DNA of 64,000 bases, from the NCBI GenBank assembly GCA_028283825.1, contig JAPWJW010000003.1:1325501-1389500 (forward strand), written 5' to 3'. A model generated the notes under the pieces. That model was not told the DNA's origin, ran no database searches, and saw only the letters and a list, made by a program, of their open reading frames with translations. Of this stretch, positions 35,258 through 44,057 are shown one piece after another. Both the position numbers and the translations under genes were made by a program. Source of the stretch: Azospirillaceae bacterium. Its GTDB lineage: Bacteria; Pseudomonadota; Alphaproteobacteria; Azospirillales; Azospirillaceae. Every line of letters starts with the position of its first letter. Position 1 is the stretch's first letter.

Positions 35258-36484
35258 TCAGGACAGCGCCGCCAAGGTCTCGGCCAGGCGATCCACCGCC
35301 CAGTCCAGATCCTCCAGCGCGATCATCAAAGGCGGCGCCAGGCGCACCACCGTGTCGTGGGTCTCTTTCGACAGCACGCCCCGGCGCATCCAGTCCTCCA
35401 CCACCTGGCGGGCGGTGGCGCGTTCGGGATCGATCTCCAGCCCCACCCACAGGCCCCGGCCCCGGATGTCCTGGATCAGGGGGCTGCGCAGGGCGGCCAG
35501 CCGGTCCATCAGGTGCGCGCCCAGTTCGGCGCTGCGCTGGACCAGGCCTTCATCCTCGATCACCGCCAGCGCTTCCAACCCGACGGCGGCGGCCAGCGGG
35601 TTGCCGCCGAAGGTGCTGCCATGGCTGCCGGGATCGAACACATCGATGACGTCCCGCCGGGCGACAAAGGCGGACACGGGCAGCACGCCGCCGCCCAGCG
35701 CCTTGCCCAGGCACAGGCCGTCGGGCCGGATGCCCTCATGCTGGTGGGCGAACCAGCGGCCGGTGCGGCCCAGGCCGGACTGGATTTCATCCAGGATCAG
35801 CAGGATGCCGGCGCGGTCGCACGCCGCCCGCACGCCCTGGAGATAGCCATCGGGCGGCAGGACGATGCCGGCCTCGCCCTGGATGGGTTCCAGCAGCACG
35901 GCGGCCGTGTTGGGGCCGATGGCCGCCGTCAGCGCATCCAGGTCACCGAAAGGCACGATGCGGAAGCCGGGGGTGTAGGGACCGAAGCCATCGCGGTAGG
36001 CGGCTTCGGAGGAGAAGCTGATGATGGTGGTGGTGCGGCCGTGGAAGTTGCCGGCGGCCACGATGATCTCCGCCTGGTTCGCCGGGATGCCCCGGTGGCG
36101 ATAGCCCCAGCGGCGCGCGGCCTTCACCGCCGTCTCCACCGCCTCCGCCCCGCTGTTCATGGGGCAGGCGCCGTCCAGGCCGGTCAGCGCACACAGGCGC
36201 TCCAGGAAGGGCCCCAGCTTGTCGGTATGGAAGGCGCGGGAGACGACGGCCACCTTGGCCGCCTGCTCGGTCAGCGCCTTTAGGATGCGGGGATGGCCGT
36301 GCCCGACATTCATGGCGGAATAGGCGCTCATCATGTCGAGGTAGCGGCGGCCGGCATCGTCTTCGACCCAGGCGCCCTGGGCGCGGGTGATCACCACCGG
36401 CAGCGGCTTGTAGGTGTGGGCGCACCAGCGGTCTTCCAACGCGATGGCCGTGTTGTCGCCACTGCCGCTTATCCGTTGATCCAT
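35258..36484 (-). CDS. rocD: Ornithine--oxo-acid aminotransferase
   Basis: 408 residues from ATG 36484, which has GGAGG six bases upstream; longer readings lack a site. Class III PLP aminotransferase: YLDMMSAYSAMNVGHGHPRI, NSGAEAVETAVKAARRWGY, LLEPIQGEAGIVLPP, LILDEIQSGLGRTG and the PLP lysine in LCLGKALGGG, all matching ornithine aminotransferase. It converts ornithine and an oxo acid to glutamate semialdehyde, which cyclises to pyrroline-5-carboxylate, the substrate of proC. First gene of a minus-strand unit with the arginine-hydrolase-like gene and the Lrp regulator. Confidence 0.93.
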   Translation of the reverse strand: MDQRISGSGDNTAIALEDRWCAHTYKPLPVVITRAQGAWVEDDAGRRYLDMMSAYSAMNVGHGHPRILKALTEQAAKVAVVSRAFHTDKLGPFLERLCALTGLDGACPMNSGAEAVETAVKAARRWGYRHRGIPANQAEIIVAAGNFHGRTTTIISFSSEAAYRDGFGPYTPGFRIVPFGDLDALTAAIGPNTAAVLLEPIQGEAGIVLPPDGYLQGVRAACDRAGILLILDEIQSGLGRTGRWFAHQHEGIRPDGLCLGKALGGGVLPVSAFVARRDVIDVFDPGSHGSTFGGNPLAAAVGLEALAVIEDEGLVQRSAELGAHLMDRLAALRSPLIQDIRGRGLWVGLEIDPERATARQVVEDWMRRGVLSKETHDTVVRLAPPLMIALEDLDWAVDRLAETLAALS

Positions 36485-36781
36485 GACCCGCCTCCGCCAC
36501 CCTGTCCCGTTGCCTTGATGGTGGCACGGGGACCACAGCCGAAACGGCCGAAGATGAAAGGTGCGGCGACAGAACCGGGGGCGCCAGGCGGTCACGGCAT
36601 ACCGTTTCTGTCCCCATGCGTTGCAGGCAGGACATGAAGAACGGTCGGGACGACTGAACCATTGCCGCCCTATAACGCTTGGGCAGACGGGAAATTCGGA
36701 TGCGACGCTTGCCATCGGCCGCGTAAGCCCCGATTTTCAAGTGGTTCGCACCGCCTAACCCAGGATCAGGGAACGAAAGCC

Positions 36782-38356
36782 ATGGCCGCCACCGACAAGA
36801 CCAATCCCCCCCGCCCCGTGGTGCTGTGCATCCTGGACGGCTGGGGCTATCGGGAAGAAGTGGCGGACAACGCGGTGGCGCAGGGCAATACCCCCAACTT
36901 CGACCGCCTGTGGCAGGACAGCCCGCGCGGCCTGCTGTCGGCCAGCGAAGAGGACGTGGGCCTGCCCGCCGGCCAGATGGGCAATTCCGAGGTCGGGCAC
37001 ATGAACCTGGGCGCCGGCCGCGTCGTGTTCCAGGACCTGCCCATGATCGACCGCGCCATCACCCAGGGCGAGTTCGAAACCAATGAAGCGCTGACCGCGT
37101 TCAAGGCCGCCCTGAAGAAGTCGGGCGGCACCGCCCACATCCTGGGCCTGGCCTCCCCCGGCGGCGTGCACAGCCATCAGGACCACATGGTGGCGCTGGC
37201 CGTGACCCTGGCCAAGGCCGGCATCCCGGTGGCCTTCCACGCCTTCACCGACGGCCGCGACGTGCCGCCGCAAAGTGCGTTGGAACAGCTGGCCCATATC
37301 GAGGCCGGGCTGAAGGACGCCCCCGGCGCCCGGATCGCCACGGTGGACGGCCGCTATTACGCCATGGACCGCGACAAGCGCTGGGACCGGGTGGAGAAGG
37401 CCTACCGCGCGCTGGTGTCGGCAACGGGCGAGAAGGCCGCCAGCGCCGAAGCCGCCGTCAAGGCCAGCTATGAGACCGGCAAGCATGACGAATTCGTGCT
37501 GCCCACCGTCATCGGCGACTATGCCGGCATGAAGGACGGCGACGGCATCCTGATGGCCAACTTCCGCGCCGACCGCGCGCGGGAAATCCTGGCGGCCCTG
37601 GTCGACCCGGCGTTCGACGGTTTTGATCGTGGCGCACCGGTGAAATTCGCCGCCCAGTTGGGCATGGTGGAATATTCATCGGCCCTGGCGAAGTTCCTGC
37701 CGGCCATCTTCCCGCCCAAGGAAATCCGCCACACCCTGGGCGAGATCGTGTCGCAGCAAGGCCTGAAGCAGCTGCGCATCGCGGAGACGGAGAAGTACCC
37801 GCACGTCACCTTCTTCTTCAACGGCGGCGAGGAGAAGGTCTACGAGGGGGAGGAGCGCATCCTGGTGCCCTCACCCAAGGTGGCGACCTACGACCTGCAG
37901 CCGGAGATGTCGGCCGATGAGCTGACGGACAAGCTGACGGCCGCCATCGACACGGGCAAATTCGACCTGGTGGTGGTGAACTTCGCCAACCCCGACATGG
38001 TGGGTCATTCCGGCATCCTGGCCGCCGCCATCAAGGCGGTGGAGGCGGTGGACCGCAGCATCGGCCGGCTGGAAGCGGCGGTGAAGCGCCAGGGCGGCAC
38101 CCTGCTGATCACCGCCGACCACGGCAATTGCGAGCTGATGAAGGATCCGGAGACGGGCGGCCCCCACACCGCCCATACCCTGGACCTGGTGCCCGCCATT
38201 CTGGTGAACGCCCCGGCCGATGTCGTGCGGCTGGAGAAGGGCAAGCTGGCGGACGTGGCCCCCACCCTGCTGGAACTGATGGGCCTGGCGCAGCCGGAAG
38301 AGATGACCGGCCATTCCCTGCTGGTCCGTGACGCGGCGCGCGCGGCGGCCGAGTGA
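36782..38356 (+). CDS. gpmI: 2,3-bisphosphoglycerate-independent phosphoglycerate mutase
   Basis: 524 residues from ATG 36782. The alkaline-phosphatase-fold enzyme interconverts 3- and 2-phosphoglycerate using manganese. Landmarks: VLCILDGWGYREE, the phospho-Ser69 region GQMGNSEVGHMNLGAGR, HAFTDGRDVPP, NFRADRAREI, and late metal ligands in NPDMVGHSG and ITADHGNCELM. Length is normal. It overlaps the next gene by four bases (GTGA). The order gpmI-envC-ctpA-deacetylase is standard in alphaproteobacteria. Confidence 0.97.
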   Translation: MAATDKTNPPRPVVLCILDGWGYREEVADNAVAQGNTPNFDRLWQDSPRGLLSASEEDVGLPAGQMGNSEVGHMNLGAGRVVFQDLPMIDRAITQGEFETNEALTAFKAALKKSGGTAHILGLASPGGVHSHQDHMVALAVTLAKAGIPVAFHAFTDGRDVPPQSALEQLAHIEAGLKDAPGARIATVDGRYYAMDRDKRWDRVEKAYRALVSATGEKAASAEAAVKASYETGKHDEFVLPTVIGDYAGMKDGDGILMANFRADRAREILAALVDPAFDGFDRGAPVKFAAQLGMVEYSSALAKFLPAIFPPKEIRHTLGEIVSQQGLKQLRIAETEKYPHVTFFFNGGEEKVYEGEERILVPSPKVATYDLQPEMSADELTDKLTAAIDTGKFDLVVVNFANPDMVGHSGILAAAIKAVEAVDRSIGRLEAAVKRQGGTLLITADHGNCELMKDPETGGPHTAHTLDLVPAILVNAPADVVRLEKGKLADVAPTLLELMGLAQPEEMTGHSLLVRDAARAAAE

Positions 38357-39633
38357 ACCCACGCGTCACCCCGTCGCTGTTGTTGCTTCTGGTCCCGGCC
38401 CTGCTGGTGCCGGGCATGGCGCTGGCCGACCATGCCCCGCCCACGGTATCGGCACCCACCTCCGGTCCGGACCCGCAGCGCCAGCTGGACAAGGTGCAGC
38501 GCGACCTGAAGGCCGACCAGGCGCACAAGGCCGAGTTGGACGCCAAGGACCAGGCGCTGGACCGCGAACTGGCCGACCTGCGCGCCAAGTCGGTGACGGT
38601 GGCGGAGGATCAGCGCCGGCAGGACGACGCCCTGCGGACCATCGAGCAGTCGCTGGCAGGCCTGGCGGTGGACGAGAAGGACCAGTTGGCCCGCATCGAC
38701 GCCGACCGCAACGCCCTGGCCGACCTGCTGGGCGCGTTGCAGCGCCTGTCCCGCCTGCCGCCAGAGGCCATGGTGGCCCGGCCGGAAGCGCCGGACGAGA
38801 TGGTGAAAAGCGCCCTGTTGCTGCGCAGCGCCATCCCCCAGTTGAAGCAACGGGCCGACGCGCTGGCGGCCCAGTTGCGCGACTTGGCCAGCCTGCGTCA
38901 GAAGCTGGCCGACAAGCGCGCCCAGGCGCTGACCGCCAAGAAGGACCTGGAAAAGCGCGAAGGCGAGCTCCGCGACCTGGTGTCGCGCCGCCAGACCCTG
39001 TCTGACGCCAACGACGCCGAGCGCCAGGACGTGGAAGGCCACATGCAGGTGCTGACCGCCCAGGCCGGCGACCTGCGCGACCTGCTGGACCGGCTGGAGG
39101 CCGAACGCAAGGCCGCCGCCGAAAAGGCGCGCGCGGCCGCCGAGCAGAAGCGCGTGGCGGCCGAGGACGCGCGGCAGAAACAGGCCCGCGACCGGCTGGC
39201 CGCCATGGGCCGCGCGCCCAAGGAACAGGGAAGTGCGGTCGCCATGGGCGGCATGACCCTGCCGGTGGCGGGGCCCGTGGCGCAGCGTTATGGCGAGCAG
39301 GACGCCGTGGGCGCCACCAGCCGGGGGGTGCGCATCAGCGCCCGCGCCGGGTCACCGGTGGTGGCGCCGTACGAGGGATCGGTGGTTTTCGCCGGTCCCT
39401 TCAAGGGTTATGGGCTAATCTTGATCGTCGAGCACCCCAACGGGTATCATAGCCTGATCGCGGGATTGGGTCGGATCGATACGCGGGTGGGACAACGTGT
39501 GTTGACCGGCGAGCCCATGGGTGCCATGGCCAGCGACGGAACCCCCACATTGTATTTCGAATTGCGCCGGGGCGGTCAGCCGATCAATCCCCTGCGCGGC
39601 TTCGCGGGATCAGAGGGTAAAGGACAAGGGTGA
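38353..39633 (+). CDS. envC: EnvC-like murein hydrolase activator
   Basis: 426 residues from GTG 38353, overlapping the gpmI stop. A signal peptide (PSLLLLLVPALLVPGMALA) is followed by a long coiled coil (about 40-260), then a degenerate LytM/M23 domain (GVRISARAGSPVVAPYEGSV; ending TLYFELRRGGQPINPLRG). The metal-binding His residues of active M23 peptidases are replaced, as in E. coli EnvC, which activates amidases at the division site rather than cutting itself. ctpA follows after one base. Confidence 0.88.
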   Translation: MNPRVTPSLLLLLVPALLVPGMALADHAPPTVSAPTSGPDPQRQLDKVQRDLKADQAHKAELDAKDQALDRELADLRAKSVTVAEDQRRQDDALRTIEQSLAGLAVDEKDQLARIDADRNALADLLGALQRLSRLPPEAMVARPEAPDEMVKSALLLRSAIPQLKQRADALAAQLRDLASLRQKLADKRAQALTAKKDLEKREGELRDLVSRRQTLSDANDAERQDVEGHMQVLTAQAGDLRDLLDRLEAERKAAAEKARAAAEQKRVAAEDARQKQARDRLAAMGRAPKEQGSAVAMGGMTLPVAGPVAQRYGEQDAVGATSRGVRISARAGSPVVAPYEGSVVFAGPFKGYGLILIVEHPNGYHSLIAGLGRIDTRVGQRVLTGEPMGAMASDGTPTLYFELRRGGQPINPLRGFAGSEGKGQG

Positions 39634-39634
39634 G

Positions 39635-41125
39635 ATGAAAAAACTGCTGACCTCCGTGGCCGTCGTGGCCCTGGTCTACCTGGCAAGCCCCCTGTCCCGG
39701 CCGCTAGACGCCAAGCCGCCCATCAAGGCCGAGACCTACAAGCAGCTGGAGCTGTTCACCGAAGCCTTTGAGCGGGTGAAGTCCGACTATGTCGAGGAAG
39801 TGCCCGACGACCAGCTGATCGAAGCCGCCATCAACGGCATGCTGACCTCGCTGGACCCGCACTCGAACTTCCTCAACAAGAAGAATTTCGAGGACATGCA
39901 GGTCCAGACCAAGGGCGAATTCGGCGGCCTGGGCCTGGAGGTCACGGAAGAGAACGGCGTGGTCAAGGTGATCTCGCCCATCGACGACACGCCGGCCTCC
40001 CGCGCCGGCGTGCAGCCCGGCGACTACATCACCCACCTGAACGACGAGGCCATCGTCGGCCTGGGCCTGAACGAGGCGGTGGACAAGATGCGCGGCGCGC
40101 CGGGCACCGATATCAAGGTGACCATCCACCGCAACAACGTGCCACAGCCCATCACCCTGACCCTGACCCGCGCCGTCATCAAGGTGCAGTCGGTACGGTG
40201 GCGCGTCGAGGGCAACGTCGGCTACATCCGCCTGTCCGGCTTCACCGAGCAGACGCAGGCCGGCCTGGACAAGGCGCTGGCCAGCATCCAGAAGGAACTG
40301 GGCGACAAGGTCGTGGGCTATGTCCTGGATCTGCGCAACAACCCGGGCGGCCTGCTGGACCAGGCCATCTCGGTCAGCGACACTTTCCTGGAGAAGGGGG
40401 AGATCGTGTCCACCCGCGGCCGCCGGCCGGACCAGGGGGAACGCTACAACGCCAAGCCGGGCGACGCCATCCACGGCCTGCCGCTGGTGGTGCTGATCAA
40501 CAACGGTTCGGCGTCCGCCTCTGAAATCGTGGCCGGTGCCCTGCAGGACCACAAGCGCGCCATCCTCATGGGCACGCAGAGCTTCGGCAAGGGTTCGGTC
40601 CAGACCATCATGCCCATGCCCGGCGGCAACGCCATGAAGCTGACCACGGCGCGCTACTACACGCCGTCCGGCCGGTCCATCCAGCAGCTGGGCATCACCC
40701 CGGACATCGAGGTGCAGCAGGCGAAGGTGGAGGAGGTGAACGCCCCCGCCGGCCTGATCCGCCGCCGCGAGGCCGACCTGCCGCACGCCCTGCGCAACAC
40801 CGACCCGGGCGCCAAGCAGCCGGCCAAGCCGGACGACAAGGCCGCCCCCGACGCCAAGGACAAGACCTCCGACAACAAGGCGCCGGACGGCTCCAAGGAC
40901 CAGGGTAAGGACAAGGCCGCCGATCCCAAGGCGGCGGACAAGGCCAAGACCGACGCCAAGACGCAGGACCTGAAGTCCAACGCCAAGGGCACGGACACCA
41001 ACGGCGGCACGCCCGTGCCGCCGGCGGCCAGCAGCGATGCCACGCCGCAGGACTACCAGCTGACGCGGGCCCTGGACCTGCTGCGTGGCCTGTCCTTGCT
41101 GCAGCAATCCAAGGCCACCAACTGA
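39635..41125 (+). CDS. ctpA: C-terminal processing protease CtpA (S41)
   Basis: 496 residues from ATG 39635. N-terminal signal/anchor (LTSVAVVALVYLASPLS), a PDZ domain (GGLGLEVTEENGVVKVISPI), and the S41 catalytic core with the Ser in INNGSASASEIVAGAL and the Lys in GTQSFGKGSVQT. A Lys/Asp/Ala-rich disordered tail (about residues 390-460) precedes the final helix, longer than in many relatives. It degrades or trims periplasmic proteins such as peptidoglycan hydrolases, consistent with the envC neighbour. Confidence 0.95.
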   Translation: MKKLLTSVAVVALVYLASPLSRPLDAKPPIKAETYKQLELFTEAFERVKSDYVEEVPDDQLIEAAINGMLTSLDPHSNFLNKKNFEDMQVQTKGEFGGLGLEVTEENGVVKVISPIDDTPASRAGVQPGDYITHLNDEAIVGLGLNEAVDKMRGAPGTDIKVTIHRNNVPQPITLTLTRAVIKVQSVRWRVEGNVGYIRLSGFTEQTQAGLDKALASIQKELGDKVVGYVLDLRNNPGGLLDQAISVSDTFLEKGEIVSTRGRRPDQGERYNAKPGDAIHGLPLVVLINNGSASASEIVAGALQDHKRAILMGTQSFGKGSVQTIMPMPGGNAMKLTTARYYTPSGRSIQQLGITPDIEVQQAKVEEVNAPAGLIRRREADLPHALRNTDPGAKQPAKPDDKAAPDAKDKTSDNKAPDGSKDQGKDKAADPKAADKAKTDAKTQDLKSNAKGTDTNGGTPVPPAASSDATPQDYQLTRALDLLRGLSLLQQSKATN

Positions 41126-41135
41126 CGGGGACTCC

Positions 41136-42464
41136 GTGGCTGCCTTTTTCAGCCGCCTGCGCACACTTGTCCCGCGATGGGGCAAGTCCAAGGCGGCCAC
41201 AACAACGGTCCCGAACAAGAAGGCCGGCGGCAACGACTTCCAGTCGCTGCTGGCCGGTGCGGACGACGACAGCTCGGCCAACGTGCTGGCGGCGCGGCTG
41301 GGGGTGCCCAAGCGCCCTGGCCGGCCGCCAGCGTCCGCCCGCAACGACGATGACGCACGGCCGCGCCGCCGCTTGAACCTGTTCGCTCTGGCGGTGGCCC
41401 TGGTGGTGCTGGCCGTGGCCGGCACCGTCGCCTGGCTGGCCGCCAGCGCCAATGCGACGGCGGCGGCGCGTCGCCGGGCCACGACCCTGGCGGACATAAC
41501 CGTGACCCTGCCCCAGGGCGGGCCGCGTGTGGCGACGGGTGCCCCGGCGGCGGACGGGCAAACCGACGCGCCAGCCGGCGGCCCCTTGGCCAACCCCGCC
41601 CCGGCGGCCGAGGCGGCGGCGGCGCATGAAGGCGCCGACCCCATGGACATCCAGGTCAAGCTGGCGCCCAGCCGCAATGACGGCCTGCTGGAAAAGACCC
41701 CGGCGGGCTTCCTGCCCCGCATCCCGGCCAAGGGCCCCGCCCCGTGGCAGGCCTATAGCCGCCCCTTCCCCCAGGACGACAAGCGGCCGCGCATCGCCCT
41801 GGTGATGGCGGATCTGGGCTGGTCGCCCAGCGTGCTGGAAAAGGTGCTGGCCCGCATGCCGGCAGCCGTCACCCTGGCGTTCGCCGCCGGCGCGCCCAAC
41901 CTGCAGAAATCCATCGATCAGTCGCGGGAGGACGGGCACGAGGTGCTGTTGCAGGTGCCCATGGAACCGCAGGGCTTTCCCCAGAACGATCCCGGCCCCG
42001 GCACCCTGCTGACCAGCCTCAGCGACGACCAGAACGTGGCGCGACTGGAAACCGCCATGGCGTCGGCCACGGGTTATGTCGGCCTGACCAGCCTGACCGG
42101 CACCAAGTTCCTGACCGCGCACGACAACCTGCAGGCCGTGCTGCGCCAGGTGCAGCGCCGTGGCCTGATCTATGTCGACAGCTGGCAGGTGCAGACCAGC
42201 CAGGCCACCCGCCTCGCCACCCAGCTGAACCTGCCGCGCGCCCTGTCCGACGTACAGGTGGACCGGGCGGAGACGGAGGCCGGCGTGGCGGCCCAGTTGG
42301 CGGAACTGGAACGCCTGGCCAAGGCCAACGGCGTGGCGGTCGGCTTCGCCCAGCCCTATCCCGTGACCCTGGAGGGCATCGCCCACTGGGCCGTGGGCCT
42401 GCGCGACCGCGGCATCGTCCTGGCACCGGTCACGGCGGTGGTGAACCGGCAGGCGGATCGCTGA
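41136..42464 (+). CDS. Divergent polysaccharide deacetylase family protein (YibQ-like)
   Basis: 442 residues from GTG 41136, just after ctpA, with GGGG upstream. A disordered N-terminus is followed by one TM helix (LFALAVALVVLAVAGTVAWL), a Pro/Ala linker, then the DUF610 divergent deacetylase domain (RIALVMADLGWSPSVLEKVL; AVTLAFAAGAPNL; EVLLQVPMEPQGFP; VGFAQPYPVTLEGI). The carbohydrate substrate is unknown. The family is almost always linked to envC and ctpA, hinting at envelope remodelling. Confidence 0.9.
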   Translation: MAAFFSRLRTLVPRWGKSKAATTTVPNKKAGGNDFQSLLAGADDDSSANVLAARLGVPKRPGRPPASARNDDDARPRRRLNLFALAVALVVLAVAGTVAWLAASANATAAARRRATTLADITVTLPQGGPRVATGAPAADGQTDAPAGGPLANPAPAAEAAAAHEGADPMDIQVKLAPSRNDGLLEKTPAGFLPRIPAKGPAPWQAYSRPFPQDDKRPRIALVMADLGWSPSVLEKVLARMPAAVTLAFAAGAPNLQKSIDQSREDGHEVLLQVPMEPQGFPQNDPGPGTLLTSLSDDQNVARLETAMASATGYVGLTSLTGTKFLTAHDNLQAVLRQVQRRGLIYVDSWQVQTSQATRLATQLNLPRALSDVQVDRAETEAGVAAQLAELERLAKANGVAVGFAQPYPVTLEGIAHWAVGLRDRGIVLAPVTAVVNRQADR

Positions 42465-42467
42465 ACC

Positions 42468-43172
42468 ATGGCGGCGGATGGGTCCACGGGCGCCGCGCCA
42501 TCCACCGCCGGCAGTTGGGCCAGGACAGTGGAAGGCTTGGCCTACCTGTTCCTCATCACCGTCCTGTTCATCCTGTTGCACGCCTTTGGCCGGTGGCTGC
42601 AGCCCCGTATCGCCGATGGCCACGCCCTATTCTGCGGCAGCGCCACCAAGAACGCGGGCGGCGGCTTGGTAGCGATTGAACTGGGTCTGGCCATGGCCAG
42701 CGCCCTCCTGATCGAGGGCCCCGTGGCAGCCCGCTGGCGCGGAAGCGAGCCGTTCTTTAATCCCAATGCGGTGCGGAGCGTGCTGGCCCTCATGACCGCC
42801 GCCGCCATCGGACACCTGTATCTGCTGAGCGTCTACACCTGCCTGACCGGCCAGGGTTTGACGGTCCGGAATGGCTTTTTCACCGTCCCCAAGACCTACC
42901 GCCTGTCGGACGTGACCCAGATCGTTCCTTATTGCGTCCGTCGCAAGTATGGAGCGCGAGTGGAGTCCGTCACCCTGCGGATGACGGACGGTCAATCCCT
43001 TTTCTTGGACGACCTGTGGCTGCGTGCTCGGTCAGGAGAGATATCCGCGCTGGCCGGCGCTTGGCCGGAAACACCGGTGGATTGGAGCAGGTCGCCACTT
43101 GATTGCTCGACCACGGGCCTGCCCTCCCCCCTCACGGCGGTCCGCATTATGGAAGACGGCAAGGTCCATTGA
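42468..43172 (+). CDS. Membrane protein with C-terminal soluble domain, function unknown
   Basis: 234 residues, starting three bases after the deacetylase stop. Three hydrophobic segments are seen: GLAYLFLITVLFILLHAF, GLVAIELGLAMASALLIEG and VLALMTAAAIGHLYLLSVY. A beta-rich domain follows (LTVRNGFFTVPKTYRLSDVT, then VESVTLRMTDGQSLFLDDLW) that resembles a bacterial PH-like module. I do not recognise the protein. It occupies the position where relatives often carry rppH. Confidence 0.6.
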   Translation: MAADGSTGAAPSTAGSWARTVEGLAYLFLITVLFILLHAFGRWLQPRIADGHALFCGSATKNAGGGLVAIELGLAMASALLIEGPVAARWRGSEPFFNPNAVRSVLALMTAAAIGHLYLLSVYTCLTGQGLTVRNGFFTVPKTYRLSDVTQIVPYCVRRKYGARVESVTLRMTDGQSLFLDDLWLRARSGEISALAGAWPETPVDWSRSPLDCSTTGLPSPLTAVRIMEDGKVH

Positions 43173-43279
43173 TCTTTCGGGCGGCGCAGGGGGCCCTTCC
43201 TTCCCCTTAAGGCCCATAGGCGCGGTCGTCCGCCATGGGCATCCTGGCCAAGCCCCAACCGATCACGATGGAGGAAAGA

Positions 43280-43861
43280 ATGGCCCCCAAGCGCATCCTG
43301 ATGATCGTCGGCGATTTCGCCGAGGACTACGAGACCATGGTGCCGTTCCAGGCCCTGGCCATGGTGGGTTACCAGGTGGACGCCGTGTCGCCCGGCAAGA
43401 AGGCCGGCGACAAGATCGCCACCGCCATCCATGATTTCGAAGGCCACCAGACCTATACCGAGAAGCGCGGCCACGACTTCGCCGTCACCGCTGATTTCGA
43501 CACGGTGCGGGCGGAGGATTACGTGGCCCTGGTCATCCCCGGCGGCCGCGCGCCGGAGCATCTGCGCCTGAACGCCCGCGTGCTGGACCTGGTGCGGGCC
43601 TTCGACAGCCTGGACCGGCCCATCGCCGCCGTCTGCCACGGCCCGCAACTGCTGGCCGCCGCCGGCGTGCTCAAGGGCCGCAAGGTCTCCGCCTACCCGG
43701 CCTGCCGGCCGGAGGTGGAACTGGCGGGCGCTGAATACGCCGACATCGCCATCGACGGCGCCATCACCGACGGCAAGCTGGTGACCGCCCCTGCCTGGCC
43801 CGCCCACCCCGCCTGGCTGGCGCATCTGCTTAAGGTGCTGGGCGCCGAAATCCGTATCTGA
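43280..43861 (+). CDS. DJ-1/PfpI family protein
   Basis: 193 residues from ATG 43280, with GGAGGAAAG seven bases upstream; an upstream ATG at 43235 lacks a site. Class I glutamine-amidotransferase-like fold. The nucleophile elbow Cys lies in IAAVCHGPQLLAAAG, with Glu in MIVGDFAEDYE and PGGRAPEHLR. Members act as glyoxalases, deglycases or stress proteins; some were labelled PfpI protease. The specific role is not known. A strong terminator and copy 2 of the structured repeat follow. Confidence 0.88.
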   Translation: MAPKRILMIVGDFAEDYETMVPFQALAMVGYQVDAVSPGKKAGDKIATAIHDFEGHQTYTEKRGHDFAVTADFDTVRAEDYVALVIPGGRAPEHLRLNARVLDLVRAFDSLDRPIAAVCHGPQLLAAAGVLKGRKVSAYPACRPEVELAGAEYADIAIDGAITDGKLVTAPAWPAHPAWLAHLLKVLGAEIRI

Positions 43862-43868
43862 AAGACAA

Positions 43869-43910
43869 AACGCCCTGTCCCGGATTGCCGGAACGGGGCG
43901 TTTCGTTCTT
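43869..43910 (+). terminator. Intrinsic terminator of the PfpI-family gene
   Basis: 15-bp stem, AACGCCCTGTCCCGG pairing with CCGGAACGGGGCGTT (two wobbles), followed by TTTCGTTCTT, eight bases after the stop. Confidence 0.75.
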
Positions 43911-43922
43911 CGCACTCCAGAC

Positions 43923-44052
43923 CAACGGCATGAGCCGACACTCATGCCGTTGTAGGACGCGACCGCGTCCGCCGGAGCTTTCCGGGGAGCGAAGCGGACT
44001 GGAAAGCGAGGACAAGCCCAGCGGGCGGATGCCCGCGCCCGGCGCCTGAGGG
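43923..44052 (+). repeat. Structured intergenic repeat, copy 2, with accessory hairpin
   Basis: Accessory hairpin CAACGGCATGAG / CTCATGCCGTTG (43923-43952), then the core at 43955-44052. Stem A GGACGC-GACC-GCGTCC; closing stem GCCGG (43971) with CCGGC (44039); stem B GCTTTCC with GGAAAGC; inner GC-GAA-GC; stem C GCGGGC-GGAT-GCCCGC (44021-44036); 3' end CTGAGGG. It lies in the 3' untranslated region of the PfpI-family gene, after its terminator. Confidence 0.78.
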
Positions 44053-44057
44053 ACGCC

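Noticed and set aside
43955-44052. Resemblance of GAGGAcAAGCCC in the structured repeat to the conserved GAGGAAAGUCC of RNase P RNA
   Set aside because: The element is only about 98 nt, lacks the rest of the RNase P core, and occurs in several copies. The likeness is short and probably chance.
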